A DNA stretch of 64,000 nt from Acidovorax sp. sif1233 (GTDB taxonomy: Bacteria; Pseudomonadota; Gammaproteobacteria; Burkholderiales; Burkholderiaceae_C): assembly GCF_019218755.1 (NCBI RefSeq), contig NZ_JAHUWZ010000004.1:124001-188000 (forward strand). Direction: 5' to 3'. The notes under the pieces are model-generated. The model was not told where the DNA came from, did not search any database, and saw nothing but the letters and a program-made list of their open reading frames with translations. Below are positions 1-8,358 of this stretch, piece by piece; the stretch's first letter is position 1, and each line of letters opens with the position of its first letter. The position numbers were made by a program, and so were the translations under genes.

Positions 1-900
1 GGAGGAGGTCGCGTACACCATGGAGGCGTAGCCGAAGAGCTTCTTGCGTGCGAACGCGGGCACGATCTGGCTGATGATGCCGAAGGCCGGCAAGATCATG
101 ATGTACACCTCGGGGTGGCCGAAGAACCAGAAGATGTGCTGGTACATCACCGGGTCACCGCCGCCGGCGGGGTTGAAGAAGCTGGTGCCGAAGTGGCGGT
201 CCGTCAGCGTCATGGTGATGGCGCCAGCCAGCACGGGCATCACGGCGATCAGCAGGTAGGCGGTGATCAGCCAAGTCCAGGCGAACATGGGCATCTTCAT
301 CAGCGTCATGCCGGGCGCGCGCATGTTCAGGATGGTCACGATGATGTTGATCGAGCCCATGATGGACGAGGCACCCAGGATGTGCATCGCGAAGATGCCG
401 GCGTCCATGGAGGGGCCCATCTGCAGCGTCAGCGGCGCGTACAGCGTCCAGCCGGCGGCGGGTGCGCCACCGGGCATGAAGAACGAGCTCACCAGCATGA
501 TGGCCGCGGGGATCATCAGCCAGAAGCTGAAGTTGTTCATGCGCGCGAAGGCCATGTCGGATGCGCCGATCTGCAGCGGGATCATCCAGTTCGCGAAGCC
601 CACGAAGGCCGGCATGATGGCGCCGAACACCATGATGAGGCCGTGCATGGTGGTGAGCTGGTTGAACAGCTCGGGGTTCACCAGCTGCAGGCCGGGCTGG
701 AACAGCTCGGCGCGGATCAGCAGTGCCAGGACGCCGCCGACCATCAGCATGGCGAAGGCGAACAGCAGGTACAGGGTGCCGATGTCCTTGTGGTTGGTGG
801 CGAACACCCAGCGGCGCCAGCCGGTGGGGCCGTGGTGGTGGTCGTGGCCGTCGTGTGCGTGATCGCCCGCGTGCCCGTGATTGTCGAGAACTGCGCTCAT
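1..900 (-). CDS. coxA: Cytochrome c oxidase subunit I, N-terminal part (runs off left edge)
   Basis: Catalytic heme-copper subunit of an aa3/caa3-type terminal oxidase in the inner membrane. About 300 residues are present, translated from the ATG at 898-900. The N-terminus is His-rich, followed by the family start around [20 protein letters not shown]. An early heme-ligand region ([14 protein letters not shown]) and the stretch [20 protein letters not shown], with the CuB-ligand and cross-linked His-Tyr segment, are both visible. The C-terminal part lies outside the window. It is 30 bp downstream of coxB on the same strand, so the two are co-transcribed. The family assignment is secure. Confidence 0.97.
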   Translation of the reverse strand, partial: MSAVLDNHGHAGDHAHDGHDHHHGPTGWRRWVFATNHKDIGTLYLLFAFAMLMVGGVLALLIRAELFQPGLQLVNPELFNQLTTMHGLIMVFGAIMPAFVGFANWMIPLQIGASDMAFARMNNFSFWLMIPAAIMLVSSFFMPGGAPAAGWTLYAPLTLQMGPSMDAGIFAMHILGASSIMGSINIIVTILNMRAPGMTLMKMPMFAWTWLITAYLLIAVMPVLAGAITMTLTDRHFGTSFFNPAGGGDPVMYQHIFWFFGHPEVYIMILPAFGIISQIVPAFARKKLFGYASMVYATSS

Positions 901-930
901 TTTGGATTCCTCAATACGATAGGGCGATGA

Positions 931-2109
931 TTACTTGCCACGCTGGGCCACGATTTCAGCAGGCTGCACCAGCTGGCCGGTCTTGTTGGACCAGGAGTTC
1001 TTCGTGTAGCTCACCACTGCGGCGATGTCGGTATCGCTCAGCTGAGCCCATGCAGGCATCGCGCCATTGGCCGCGCCCTTGAGCACGACCTGGATCTGCT
1101 TGGCATGGTCCGCATCCAGCACGATGGCCGAGCCGTCCAGCGGCTTGATGGGACCGGCGCCCTTGCCGTTGGCCTGGTGGCAGGCCGCGCAGTTGGCCGC
1201 ATACACCTTCTCGCCGCGCTTCATGATGTCGTCCAGGGTCCACACCTTGGTGGGGTCGTCCAGCTTGGCCGCGGCCTTCTTCTTTTGCTCGCCCACCCAG
1301 GCGGTGTAGTCCTCGGCGGACACGACCTTCACGTGGATGGGCATGTAGGCGTGTTCCTTGCCGCACAGTTCGGCGCACTGGCCATAGTAGTCACCGATCT
1401 TCTCGGCGCGGAACCAGGTGTCGCGCACGAAGCCGGGGATCGCGTCCTGCTTGATGCCGAAGGCGGGCACCATGAAGGCATGGATCACGTCGTTGGCGGT
1501 GGTGATGATGCGGACCTTCTTGCCCACGGGCACCACCATCGGATTGTCCACCTTCAGCAGGTAGTTGGCAGGGGCATCCTTGACGTTGCCGCTGTCGGAC
1601 ATCACGCGGTGGCTGCTGTCCAGCGTGGAGATGAAGGCCAGGCCCTCGCCTTCGCCGGTGATGTAGTCGTAGCCCCACTTCCACTGGTAGCCCGTGGTCT
1701 TGATGGTGAGGTCGGCATTGGTCGTGTCCTTCTGGGCCACCAGCACCTTCGTGGCGGGCAGGGCCATCAGGATCACGATGATGAACGGAACAATGGTCCA
1801 CACCACTTCCACCGTCACGGACTCATGGAAATTGGCCGATTTGGCGCCCTTGGAACGGCGGTGCTTCCAGATCGAGTAGAACATCACGGAGAACACTGCA
1901 ACAAAGATCACCGTGCAGATGATCAGCATCATCCAGTGCAGAAAATGCTGCTCTTCTGCGATCTTGGTGACGGGCGGCGCCAGGTTCAGCTGGTTGACTG
2001 CGGGGCCGCCAGGCAGGTCCTGAACGGCATGGGCTGCGGAACCCACCCATGCACCGGCAATCAGCAGCAGAGAAGCCAGCTTGTTGGAAATGCTCTTCAT
2101 AGTTCTCAC
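931..2109 (-). CDS. coxB: Cytochrome c oxidase subunit II with fused C-terminal cytochrome c domain
   Basis: Accepts electrons through the CuA centre and passes them to subunit I. The 392-residue protein has an N-terminal signal or anchor, two transmembrane helices (about residues 55-80 and 100-120), and a cupredoxin domain whose CuA ligands lie in GQCAELCGKEHAYM. Beyond that, about 90 extra residues carry a CAACH heme-binding motif. This fusion is typical of caa3-type oxidases and makes the protein longer than a plain subunit II. It lies directly upstream of coxA. The ATG at 2107-2109 precedes a good signal sequence. Confidence 0.96.
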   Translation of the reverse strand: MRTMKSISNKLASLLLIAGAWVGSAAHAVQDLPGGPAVNQLNLAPPVTKIAEEQHFLHWMMLIICTVIFVAVFSVMFYSIWKHRRSKGAKSANFHESVTVEVVWTIVPFIIVILMALPATKVLVAQKDTTNADLTIKTTGYQWKWGYDYITGEGEGLAFISTLDSSHRVMSDSGNVKDAPANYLLKVDNPMVVPVGKKVRIITTANDVIHAFMVPAFGIKQDAIPGFVRDTWFRAEKIGDYYGQCAELCGKEHAYMPIHVKVVSAEDYTAWVGEQKKKAAAKLDDPTKVWTLDDIMKRGEKVYAANCAACHQANGKGAGPIKPLDGSAIVLDADHAKQIQVVLKGAANGAMPAWAQLSDTDIAAVVSYTKNSWSNKTGQLVQPAEIVAQRGK

Positions 2110-2159
2110 TTACTTCTAAGCCTCAATTTAACCAATCCCTTTCGCGCGCCTGCGTGGGG

Positions 2160-2636
2160 TCAGGCGGCGCGCAAGGCCATGCGGATCTCCGATGCCAGGA
2201 CCGGCCGAAGCTCGGGGCGCACGTAGCGCCCCACTTCGACCGAACGGCCCTGCGCAGACAGCATGATCAGCGAACGGTCTCCGGTCTTGGGTTCTACGCG
2301 AACCCGGCTCCGGTCAAACTCGGCACGCTCCAGCTTGCCTGCTGTCTCCAGTTCCACCACGAGGCGCGAGCCCTGCAGTGAAATCCTCTCGCCATCCGCC
2401 GCATGGCGACCGTACATGGCGAATGCAATTCCTACAGCCACGATTTCGAGCCATGCGAAGGGCATGACCAGACGGGCACCGAGCATCCAGAAGAAAGCCG
2501 CGATACCCAGCGACACCAGGCACAGCGACAGGTACGTCCAACCCAGTTGCGCCGGCGTGACCGAGCAATTGCGAACGAGACGCCAGTCGATGCGCTGACC
2601 CGACACCGTGGCAAAACGAAAAACCAAGCCCGTCAC
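2160..2636 (-). CDS. DUF2244 family membrane protein
   Basis: A 158-residue protein of the DUF2244 family, which is often found beside cytochrome oxidase genes in proteobacteria. Two adjacent hydrophobic segments (about residues 32-72) form a helical hairpin. A soluble C-terminal part follows, with LVVELETAGKLERAEFDRSRVRVEP. It is the gene immediately upstream of coxB on the same strand, with about 50 bp between them. A role linked to oxidase assembly is inferred from context only. No catalytic motif is visible. Confidence 0.8.
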   Translation of the reverse strand: MTGLVFRFATVSGQRIDWRLVRNCSVTPAQLGWTYLSLCLVSLGIAAFFWMLGARLVMPFAWLEIVAVGIAFAMYGRHAADGERISLQGSRLVVELETAGKLERAEFDRSRVRVEPKTGDRSLIMLSAQGRSVEVGRYVRPELRPVLASEIRMALRAA

Positions 2637-2789
2637 CAGAAGTGCTCACAAGACTGCCGGCTGAAAGGTGCCTGCCATGCGTTGCCGCGACAGGCGCAGC
2701 CTGCAAGGTTGCGCGGGAAGATGCCCGAAATCTCAATAACCCGGAATTGTAGCGTGCCTTGTTCCATGTCATTGACACGGAGTTACAGA

Positions 2790-3692
2790 CTAGCTCTCCT
2801 TGCCGCCCTGTCGCAGCATGGTGCGCATGTCCTGCAGCGACACGGCGCTGCTGGGGCTCACGCGCACGCGCGGCGCGGGCTTGAACGCATGCCCGTAGAT
2901 GATCTCGAAGGTCAGCGCCAGTTGCCCTGCGTTGCCAGGGTCCGCCAGCCGGTGCGCCAGCGCTTCGTACAGCCGCTCGCGCCAGCGCCGCCCGCGCAGC
3001 GCGCCAAAACGCGCGGGGTGCAGGTTGCAGCCCAGTTCCTGCAACTCCCGCACCAGCCGCTGCGGGGTGGCGAAGGTCAGCGTGATGCGCTCCATGTCCA
3101 TCACAGGCTCGGCAAAGCCCGCGTGCACCAGCATGTCCCCCCAGTCGTGCATGTCCGTGAACGCATGCCCGGCAGGAGGCCAGCCCAGCTCGGCGTACAC
3201 CGCATGCAGCTCGCGCAGCGTGTCGGGGCCCAGGCACGAGAACATCAGGTAGCCATCCACGGCCAGGGCACGGTGCCATTGCGCGATCAGCGCCTGCGGG
3301 TCCGCTGCCGTGTGCAGCGCCATGTTGGCCCAGAGCATCTGCACGCTCGCATCCGCCGGCGCACCCAGCTGCGGGTTGCCGGCGCCCCAGCGGGCGGGAC
3401 TCCACCAGGGCCTGGCCAGGGCCTGCCGCGCCACCTCCTGGCAATGCGCGGCCGTCTCGTAGATCTGGCAGCGTGCCTTGGGAAAGCGTGCGCTCACCAG
3501 CGTATGTGCGTGCAGCCCTCCGCGCACCGCATCCCAATGGCACCACGATTCGGGAGCCTGGCGGATCCACTGCAGGCGGTCCTCCATGCGGCGCGCCACC
3601 TCCTCATGGAGCCAGGGGGACAACGCAGGGGCCGCCGCATGCCAGCGGGCCGCAGCAACGGGATCAATGGTGGGGGGACGCTCGGAGGGCAT
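2790..3692 (-). CDS. BioC-like SAM-dependent methyltransferase
   Basis: A 300-residue class I methyltransferase resembling malonyl-ACP O-methyltransferase BioC, which primes pimelate synthesis for biotin. Visible features are a weak SAM-binding start, a central acidic/aromatic segment (LWANMALHTAADP) and GYLMFSCLGPDTLRELHAVY, typical of BioC relatives. The classical glycine-rich motif I is poor: the region near residues 55-80 has no clear GxGxG. It may therefore be a divergent BioC rather than the pathway enzyme. It is divergent from comF with only 26 bp between the starts, so a shared promoter region is likely. Confidence 0.7.
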   Translation of the reverse strand: MPSERPPTIDPVAAARWHAAAPALSPWLHEEVARRMEDRLQWIRQAPESWCHWDAVRGGLHAHTLVSARFPKARCQIYETAAHCQEVARQALARPWWSPARWGAGNPQLGAPADASVQMLWANMALHTAADPQALIAQWHRALAVDGYLMFSCLGPDTLRELHAVYAELGWPPAGHAFTDMHDWGDMLVHAGFAEPVMDMERITLTFATPQRLVRELQELGCNLHPARFGALRGRRWRERLYEALAHRLADPGNAGQLALTFEIIYGHAFKPAPRVRVSPSSAVSLQDMRTMLRQGGKES

Positions 3693-3718
3693 GGCAGGAC
3701 GGGCGAGTATATTGATTC

Positions 3719-4441
3719 ATGCTTTTCACGGGCTTGCTAGGGATTTCGCGCCCTCTTCGCACCTGGGCGGACAAGGTGCCCAGCCAGTGCGCCGTCTGCC
3801 ATGCATGGCCGTCGCAGCGGATCTGCAATGCCTGCGCGGCGCGCTTTGCCCAGCCCGCCACACGCTGCCAGCGCTGCGCCCTGCGGGTCCCCCCGGGGGT
3901 CGCCGTCTGCGGCGCCTGCGTGCACAGCCCGCCCAGCTTCGATGCCTGCGTGGCCGCCGTGGACTACGCCTACCCATGGGCCGACGCGCTCGCGCACTTC
4001 AAGTTCCGGGGTGACCCCGGGTGGGCCAGGGCCCTGGCCACGCTGATGCGCAGCACGCCCTGGATGGAACCGGCCCTGGACGCGGCGGACCGCGTGCTGC
4101 CGATACCGCTGTCGGCCGAGCGCCTGCGCGAGCGGGGATTCAACCAGTCCGCGCTCCTTGCAAGGCATCTGGCAGGCCCCAGGAGCGACACCCGGACCCT
4201 GCTGCGCCTGCACGCCAGCGAGGCACAGAGCGGACTGCCGCGGGCGCAGCGCCTGCGCAACCTGCGGGGTGCGTTTGCCATCGAGCCCGCGCATGCGGCG
4301 GCCCTGCGGGGCCAGCGCGTGGTGCTGGTCGACGATGTGATGACCACGGGCGCCACGATGCAGGCCGCCACGCTGGCACTGCGCGAGGCGGGCGTGGCGC
4401 ATGTCACCTGCGCAGTCCTCGCGCGCACGGGGCTGGACTAG
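3719..4441 (+). CDS. ComF family phosphoribosyltransferase-like protein
   Basis: A 240-residue ComF/GntX protein, a family tied to DNA uptake in competent bacteria. The N-terminal third carries four cysteine pairs (CAVC, CNAC, CQRC, CGAC) that probably bind zinc. The C-terminal half is a type I phosphoribosyltransferase fold with the PRPP-binding loop VVLVDDVMTTGATM. A motif typical of the family, RGFNQSALLA, lies near residue 140. Its start is only 26 bp from the divergent BioC-like gene. Enzyme activity has not been shown for most ComF proteins. Confidence 0.9.
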   Translation: MLFTGLLGISRPLRTWADKVPSQCAVCHAWPSQRICNACAARFAQPATRCQRCALRVPPGVAVCGACVHSPPSFDACVAAVDYAYPWADALAHFKFRGDPGWARALATLMRSTPWMEPALDAADRVLPIPLSAERLRERGFNQSALLARHLAGPRSDTRTLLRLHASEAQSGLPRAQRLRNLRGAFAIEPAHAAALRGQRVVLVDDVMTTGATMQAATLALREAGVAHVTCAVLARTGLD

Positions 4442-4503
4442 CGGGATACTTTTGATTACGAGCGGTTGCTCAACTCACACGCCGGGCGATGACAATAGCC
4501 AGC

Positions 4504-5031
4504 ATGTTCCATATCGTCCTCGTCGAACCCGAGATCCCGCCCAACACCGGGAATGTGATTCGCCTGGCGGCCAACACCGGGTGCACCCTGCACCTGGTCG
4601 AGCCCCTGGGGTTCACGATGGAGGACAGGCAGATGCGGCGTGCGGGGCTCGACTACCACGAGTACGCCCAGGTGCAGATCCACCCCGGCTGGACCGCCTT
4701 CCTGCGCGATGCCCAGCCCGACCCCTCCCGCATGTTCGCCATGACGACCCACGGCTCCCAGCCGGTGCACTCCACCTGTTTCCTGCCGGGCGACTGGCTG
4801 GTGTTTGGCGCCGAGACGCGGGGGCTTCCACCCGAGCTGCGCGACAGCTTCCCACCCGCGCAGCGCCTGCGGCTGCCGATGGTGGCGGGCCAGCGCAGCC
4901 TGAACCTGTCCAACGCCGTGGCGGTGACGGTGTTCGAGGCCTGGCGCCAGAACAGTTTTGCGATGCCCGATGGCGAGATCACCGTCGAGCCAGAAGGCAC
5001 CATCATCAGCGGATTCGCCCAGCTGGGCTGA
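4504..5031 (+). CDS. trmL: tRNA (cytidine(34)-2'-O)-methyltransferase TrmL (SPOUT)
   Basis: Methylates the 2'-OH of the wobble base in certain tRNA-Leu species. The protein opens MFHIVLVEPEIPPNTGNVIRLAANTG, the hallmark N-terminus of TrmL/YibK. The SPOUT SAM-binding knot follows (LVFGAETRGLPPELR and then QRSLNLSNAVAVTVFEAWRQ). The chosen ATG at 4504 matches the usual family start. An in-frame ATG at 4489 would add five residues. The length of 175 residues is slightly above the family norm because of the C-terminal tail. Confidence 0.93.
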   Translation: MFHIVLVEPEIPPNTGNVIRLAANTGCTLHLVEPLGFTMEDRQMRRAGLDYHEYAQVQIHPGWTAFLRDAQPDPSRMFAMTTHGSQPVHSTCFLPGDWLVFGAETRGLPPELRDSFPPAQRLRLPMVAGQRSLNLSNAVAVTVFEAWRQNSFAMPDGEITVEPEGTIISGFAQLG

Positions 5032-5115
5032 CGCAGGCCGTTCATCGCCGCCTGCGGCCGGCCGGGGGAACATGACCCGGCCACCAGAGCGGAAACCGCC
5101 GCCCCAGCCAGCCCG

Positions 5116-6057
5116 CTAGCCTGCCTGCCCGCGCTGTTCGGCCATGGCCAGGGGCACCTGCTCGCTCAGGAAGTCCAGGAACACCTTGGTGCGCGCGGGC
5201 AGCATGCGGCCCGAGGGCAGCGCGGCATAGATGGTGTAGCGCGAAAAGATCCACGCGGGCAGGATGTGCACCAGCTCTCCGCGGGCCAGGTGTTCTTCGG
5301 CCAGCAGGCGCGACGTGACCGCCACCCCCGCGCCGTCCACCGCCGCGCGCAGCAGCAGCTCGGTGCTGACGGACTGCAGCACCGCCGGCATGTCGATTTC
5401 CTGGGCCGGCAGATTGCCGGAGAGGGATTGCAGGCGCAGCTTGCGGCCAGGCCCCGTCTGGGAACGGGCGGCCATGCCCGAGTCGCGCAGGTAGTCGTGC
5501 TGCAGCAGGTCCTGCGGCTCGCGCGGAATACCCTTGCGCTCCAGGTAGTCGGGCGACGCCACCACGATGGCCTCGCCCTTCAGCAGCGGGCGCGCCACGA
5601 TGTTGGCGTCGAAGTCCTCTCCCGCCACCATGATGGTCACATCGTATTCGTCCACCCGCGCCGAGGCATAGGCGTCCAGGTCGATGTCGAGCAGCAGCTT
5701 GGGGAACTCCGCATGCCACAGCGCCACCATGGGCGCCAGGAAGTTGGTGGCCAGCACCGGGGCCGCGACGATGCGGATGGTGCCGCGCAGGTCGCGCGTG
5801 TTCGCGGCGGCGGCCGCCTCGGCGTCATCGATCTCGTGCAGGATGGTGCGCACACGCTGCAGGTAGGCATCGCCCGCATCGGTGAGGGCCAGCTTGCGGG
5901 TGGTGCGCTGCAGCAGGCGCGTGCCCAGGTGCTGCTCCAGTTCGGCCACCATGCGGGTGACCACGGGGGGCGACATGTCCATGGCCCGGGCGGCGGCGGC
6001 AAAGCCGCCCTCCTCCACCACGCGCTCGAACACCTTCATGGCTTGCAGGCGGTCCAT
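5116..6057 (-). CDS. LysR family transcriptional regulator
   Basis: A 313-residue LysR-type regulator. The N-terminal winged helix-turn-helix covers about residues 1-60 (MKVFERVVEEGGFAAAARAM, then VTRMVAELEQHLGTRLLQRT). A linker helix and a periplasmic-binding-protein-like effector domain (about 90-300) follow. The sequence resembles the broad CrgA/DmlR-like subgroup. The gene lies 32 bp downstream of the MaoC-family gene on the same strand, so the two may be co-transcribed. The effector and targets are unknown. Confidence 0.9.
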   Translation of the reverse strand: MDRLQAMKVFERVVEEGGFAAAARAMDMSPPVVTRMVAELEQHLGTRLLQRTTRKLALTDAGDAYLQRVRTILHEIDDAEAAAAANTRDLRGTIRIVAAPVLATNFLAPMVALWHAEFPKLLLDIDLDAYASARVDEYDVTIMVAGEDFDANIVARPLLKGEAIVVASPDYLERKGIPREPQDLLQHDYLRDSGMAARSQTGPGRKLRLQSLSGNLPAQEIDMPAVLQSVSTELLLRAAVDGAGVAVTSRLLAEEHLARGELVHILPAWIFSRYTIYAALPSGRMLPARTKVFLDFLSEQVPLAMAEQRGQAG

Positions 6058-6089
6058 GGGTCAGACCTCCTGCCCGCGAGCGGCCAGGC

Positions 6090-6554
6090 TCAGGCGGGTG
6101 CCCCGAAATTTCTCGCAAGCGATTCGGCCACGCACACGGGTTTGTCGCTGCCCTCGCGTTCCACGGTCACCAGCCACGTCATCTGCATGCCATCGGGCGC
6201 CACCGGCTCGGCCGCCTGCAGCGTGAGGCGCGCGCGCAGGCGGCTTCCCACCGGCACCGGCGCGGTGAAGCGCACCTTGTTGAGCCCGTAGTTCACGCCC
6301 ATGCGCGCCCCCTCGATGGTCAGGCCCGCCTCGAAGAACTGCGGAATCAGCGACAGCGTGAGAAACCCGTGGGCAATGGGCGCGCCAAACGGCCCCGCTT
6401 TCGCACGCTCGGGGTCCACGTGGATCCACTGGTGGTCGCCCGTGGCCTGGGCGAACAGGTTGACCTGTTCCTGCGTGATGGTGATCCAGTCGGTCACGGC
6501 GACCTCCTGGCCCACGCAGGCGCTGACTTCGGAGTAGGAGCGAAAGATTTTCAT
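6090..6554 (-). CDS. MaoC family (R)-specific enoyl-CoA hydratase-like protein
   Basis: A 154-residue single hotdog-fold protein. It has the hydratase-2 signature: QATGDHQWIHVDPERA followed by IAHGFLTLSL. This gives the catalytic Asp and His of MaoC-type (R)-enoyl-CoA hydratases, which act in fatty-acid and polyhydroxyalkanoate metabolism. The start at 6552-6554 (MKIFRSYSEV) is the family start. An upstream in-frame extension has no family match. It lies directly upstream of the LysR gene. Confidence 0.88.
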   Translation of the reverse strand: MKIFRSYSEVSACVGQEVAVTDWITITQEQVNLFAQATGDHQWIHVDPERAKAGPFGAPIAHGFLTLSLIPQFFEAGLTIEGARMGVNYGLNKVRFTAPVPVGSRLRARLTLQAAEPVAPDGMQMTWLVTVEREGSDKPVCVAESLARNFGAPA

Positions 6555-6731
6555 CACCCCAATGTAGCGCCGCAGCCGTGCGCGCCTTGTCTGGCACGGG
6601 ACACCGTGCGCCCATCTGGCACACAACGCCAGCAACTGGCACTCCCCAGGCCAGTGCCACCGTGGATCTGGCTTTGCCAGTCCAGGGGTGGCGTCCCTCT
6701 CGGGGGACGGCGCGCAGCGCCTCAGGGGGGT

Positions 6732-7352
6732 TCATGTGTCTAGCCACGTACAGATTCCTTGCCATTGCTCCAGGTCGCGCGCCACACGGCCCGGCGCCAC
6801 GTCGAACAGCGTGAGGCCATGCGCCGCCAGGTGGATGTAGTTCTGCGTGTCGCGCAGGTAGCCCAGCACCGGAAACCCCAGGTTGTCCACGAAGTGGTGC
6901 AGCTGCTCGGCGGCCTTGGTGCGCGCGTCCACGCGCATGCCCACGATGCCCACGGGCACGCCCGCCGCGTGGCGGTGCTCGGCCAGCTGGTCCAGGAAGC
7001 TGCGCGTGGCGAAGATGTCGAACACGCTGGGCTGCAGCGGCACGATGATCTTGTCGGCCAGCTTGAGCACGTCGTTCAGGCGCCAGCCGTGCAGGCCGGC
7101 GGGCGTATCAAGCACCGCATGCGTGGTGCCCTTGGGCGGGCGGCTGATCACGTCCGAGCTGAGGCCGTCCCAGGCGCCGATGGGGCGCGCGGCCGGCGGG
7201 CGCAGGCCCAGCCAGAGCCTGGCGGACTCCTGCCGGTCGGTGTCGCCCAGGATCACGGGATGCCCCTGGCTCGCAAAGTAGCCCGCGATGTTGGTGGACA
7301 GCGTGGACTTGCCCACGCCGCCCTTCGGGTTGGCGACAACAACTACTGGCAT
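6732..7352 (-). CDS. ParA family ATPase
   Basis: A 206-residue P-loop ATPase of the ParA/MinD superfamily. The deviant Walker A motif (NPKGGVGKST) begins at residue 8, followed by a switch region (VLDTPAGLHG) and a conserved hydrophobic strand (KIIVPLQPSVFDI). The start at 7350-7352 (MPVVVVANPKGG) is preferred because ParA proteins usually begin just before the P-loop. No parB partner is adjacent, so it is an orphan ParA. Such proteins often position cellular machinery rather than plasmids. Confidence 0.88.
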   Translation of the reverse strand: MPVVVVANPKGGVGKSTLSTNIAGYFASQGHPVILGDTDRQESARLWLGLRPPAARPIGAWDGLSSDVISRPPKGTTHAVLDTPAGLHGWRLNDVLKLADKIIVPLQPSVFDIFATRSFLDQLAEHRHAAGVPVGIVGMRVDARTKAAEQLHHFVDNLGFPVLGYLRDTQNYIHLAAHGLTLFDVAPGRVARDLEQWQGICTWLDT

Positions 7353-7398
7353 GACAACCTCCTTGGAATCCGCGCATCCATGAAAATACAAGCCAAAT

Positions 7399-7456
7399 CA
7401 GCCCCTGACGCTTGATGGACAAGCGCCAGCAGCTATCAAAATCAAAGCATCAGCAA
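7399..7456 (+). repeat. Dispersed Comamonadaceae-type intergenic repeat, copy A
   Basis: Short element containing CTTGATGGACAAGCGCCAGC, then AGCTATCAAAATCAAAGCA. It shares its core with copies at about 8191, 10261, 15269, 19127, 22990 and 52515. It lies between parA and the LysE-type exporter, both read on the minus strand. Confidence 0.7.
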
Positions 7457-7471
7457 CACGCTGGGGCCACC

Positions 7472-8110
7472 TCAGGCGTGCTGGCCGCCACGCTTGACGA
7501 AGAACAGCCCCGCGCCCACCGCCATCAGCAGGCCGCCAAACACGCGGTTCTGCGCGCGCACCGCACGCGCGCTGCGCATCAGGCGGCGCAGGGCGCTGGC
7601 CCCGAAAGCGTAGCCGTGCATCACCACCACGTCCACCGTCACCGTGGTGGCGGCCATCACCAGGAGCTGCGTCCACAGCGGGCGCGTGTCGGTCATGAAC
7701 TGGGGCAACACGGCCACCATGAAGATGATGCCCTTGGGGTTGGTGGCATTGGTCAGGAAACCCGTCAGGCAGCGTTTTTTCCAGGTGCCTGCAGACGCGG
7801 CCTCATCGCCTTGCACGGGCGATACATCGCCGGAACGCCACTGGTTGAAGCCCACATAGATCAGGTAGCACGCGCCCAGCACCTTGACGACGCTGAAGGC
7901 CACCTCGGACGCCAGCAGCAGCGACCCCACGCCCGCCCCGGCGATCAGCAGGATCAGCAGCAGGCCCAACTGCAGGCCGAAGATGGTGGCGCCCGTCTTG
8001 CGCACGCCGAACGACAGGCCATGGCTCATCGACAGCACGGCCCCCGAGCCCGGCGACACCGCGATCAGGCACGACGCCGCGAAAAAAGCCAGCCAAGTCT
8101 GCAAGTCCAT
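7472..8110 (-). CDS. LysE family exporter (amino-acid translocator)
   Basis: A 212-residue inner-membrane exporter of the LysE/RhtB family. It starts at the ATG at 8108-8110 (MDLQTWLAFFAASCLIAVSPGSGAVLSM). The motif SPGSG in the first helix, the G-x-x-x-G-rich second helix (GLQLGLLLILLIAGAGVG) and FLTNATNPKGIIF are characteristic. About six transmembrane helices are visible. Longer in-frame upstream sequence runs into the repeat at about 8191-8250 and is not coding. The substrate is probably an amino acid such as homoserine, threonine or lysine. It cannot be named from sequence alone. Confidence 0.88.
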   Translation of the reverse strand: MDLQTWLAFFAASCLIAVSPGSGAVLSMSHGLSFGVRKTGATIFGLQLGLLLILLIAGAGVGSLLLASEVAFSVVKVLGACYLIYVGFNQWRSGDVSPVQGDEAASAGTWKKRCLTGFLTNATNPKGIIFMVAVLPQFMTDTRPLWTQLLVMAATTVTVDVVVMHGYAFGASALRRLMRSARAVRAQNRVFGGLLMAVGAGLFFVKRGGQHA

Positions 8111-8190
8111 GAAACACCGCGCCTGTAATCCGAGAAGGGCACGCATCTTAACAACGCGCCCGCGCCGCCGCCATGGCATGCACGAAGAGC

Positions 8191-8250
8191 GCCTCCAGCG
8201 CTTGTCCCACCACCGCCAGATGCTATTAAAATTGAAGCACCGCAACAACA
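8191..8250 (+). repeat. Dispersed intergenic repeat, copy B
   Basis: GCCTCCAGCGCTTGTCC followed by CCGCCAGATGCTATTAAAAT and TGAAGCACCGC. It is closely similar to copy H at about 52515 (GCCTCCAGCGCTTATCC, GAAGCGCC). It lies in the divergent region between the LysE-type and Kef-type genes. Confidence 0.65.
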
Positions 8251-8358
8251 TGCCTCGCCAGCCTCTCCACATCGCCGCGACGGTGCCAGAATCCTGACAC
8301 GCCCACGCCCGCATCCCCGCGACGCCCCTTCCCCACGCCATCGCCCGCATCCCCCTCT

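Noticed and set aside
115-930. Long plus-strand ORF opposite coxA
   Set aside because: It is His/Gly/Arg-rich low-complexity sequence opposite a well-recognised coxA frame, and is a GC-rich shadow.
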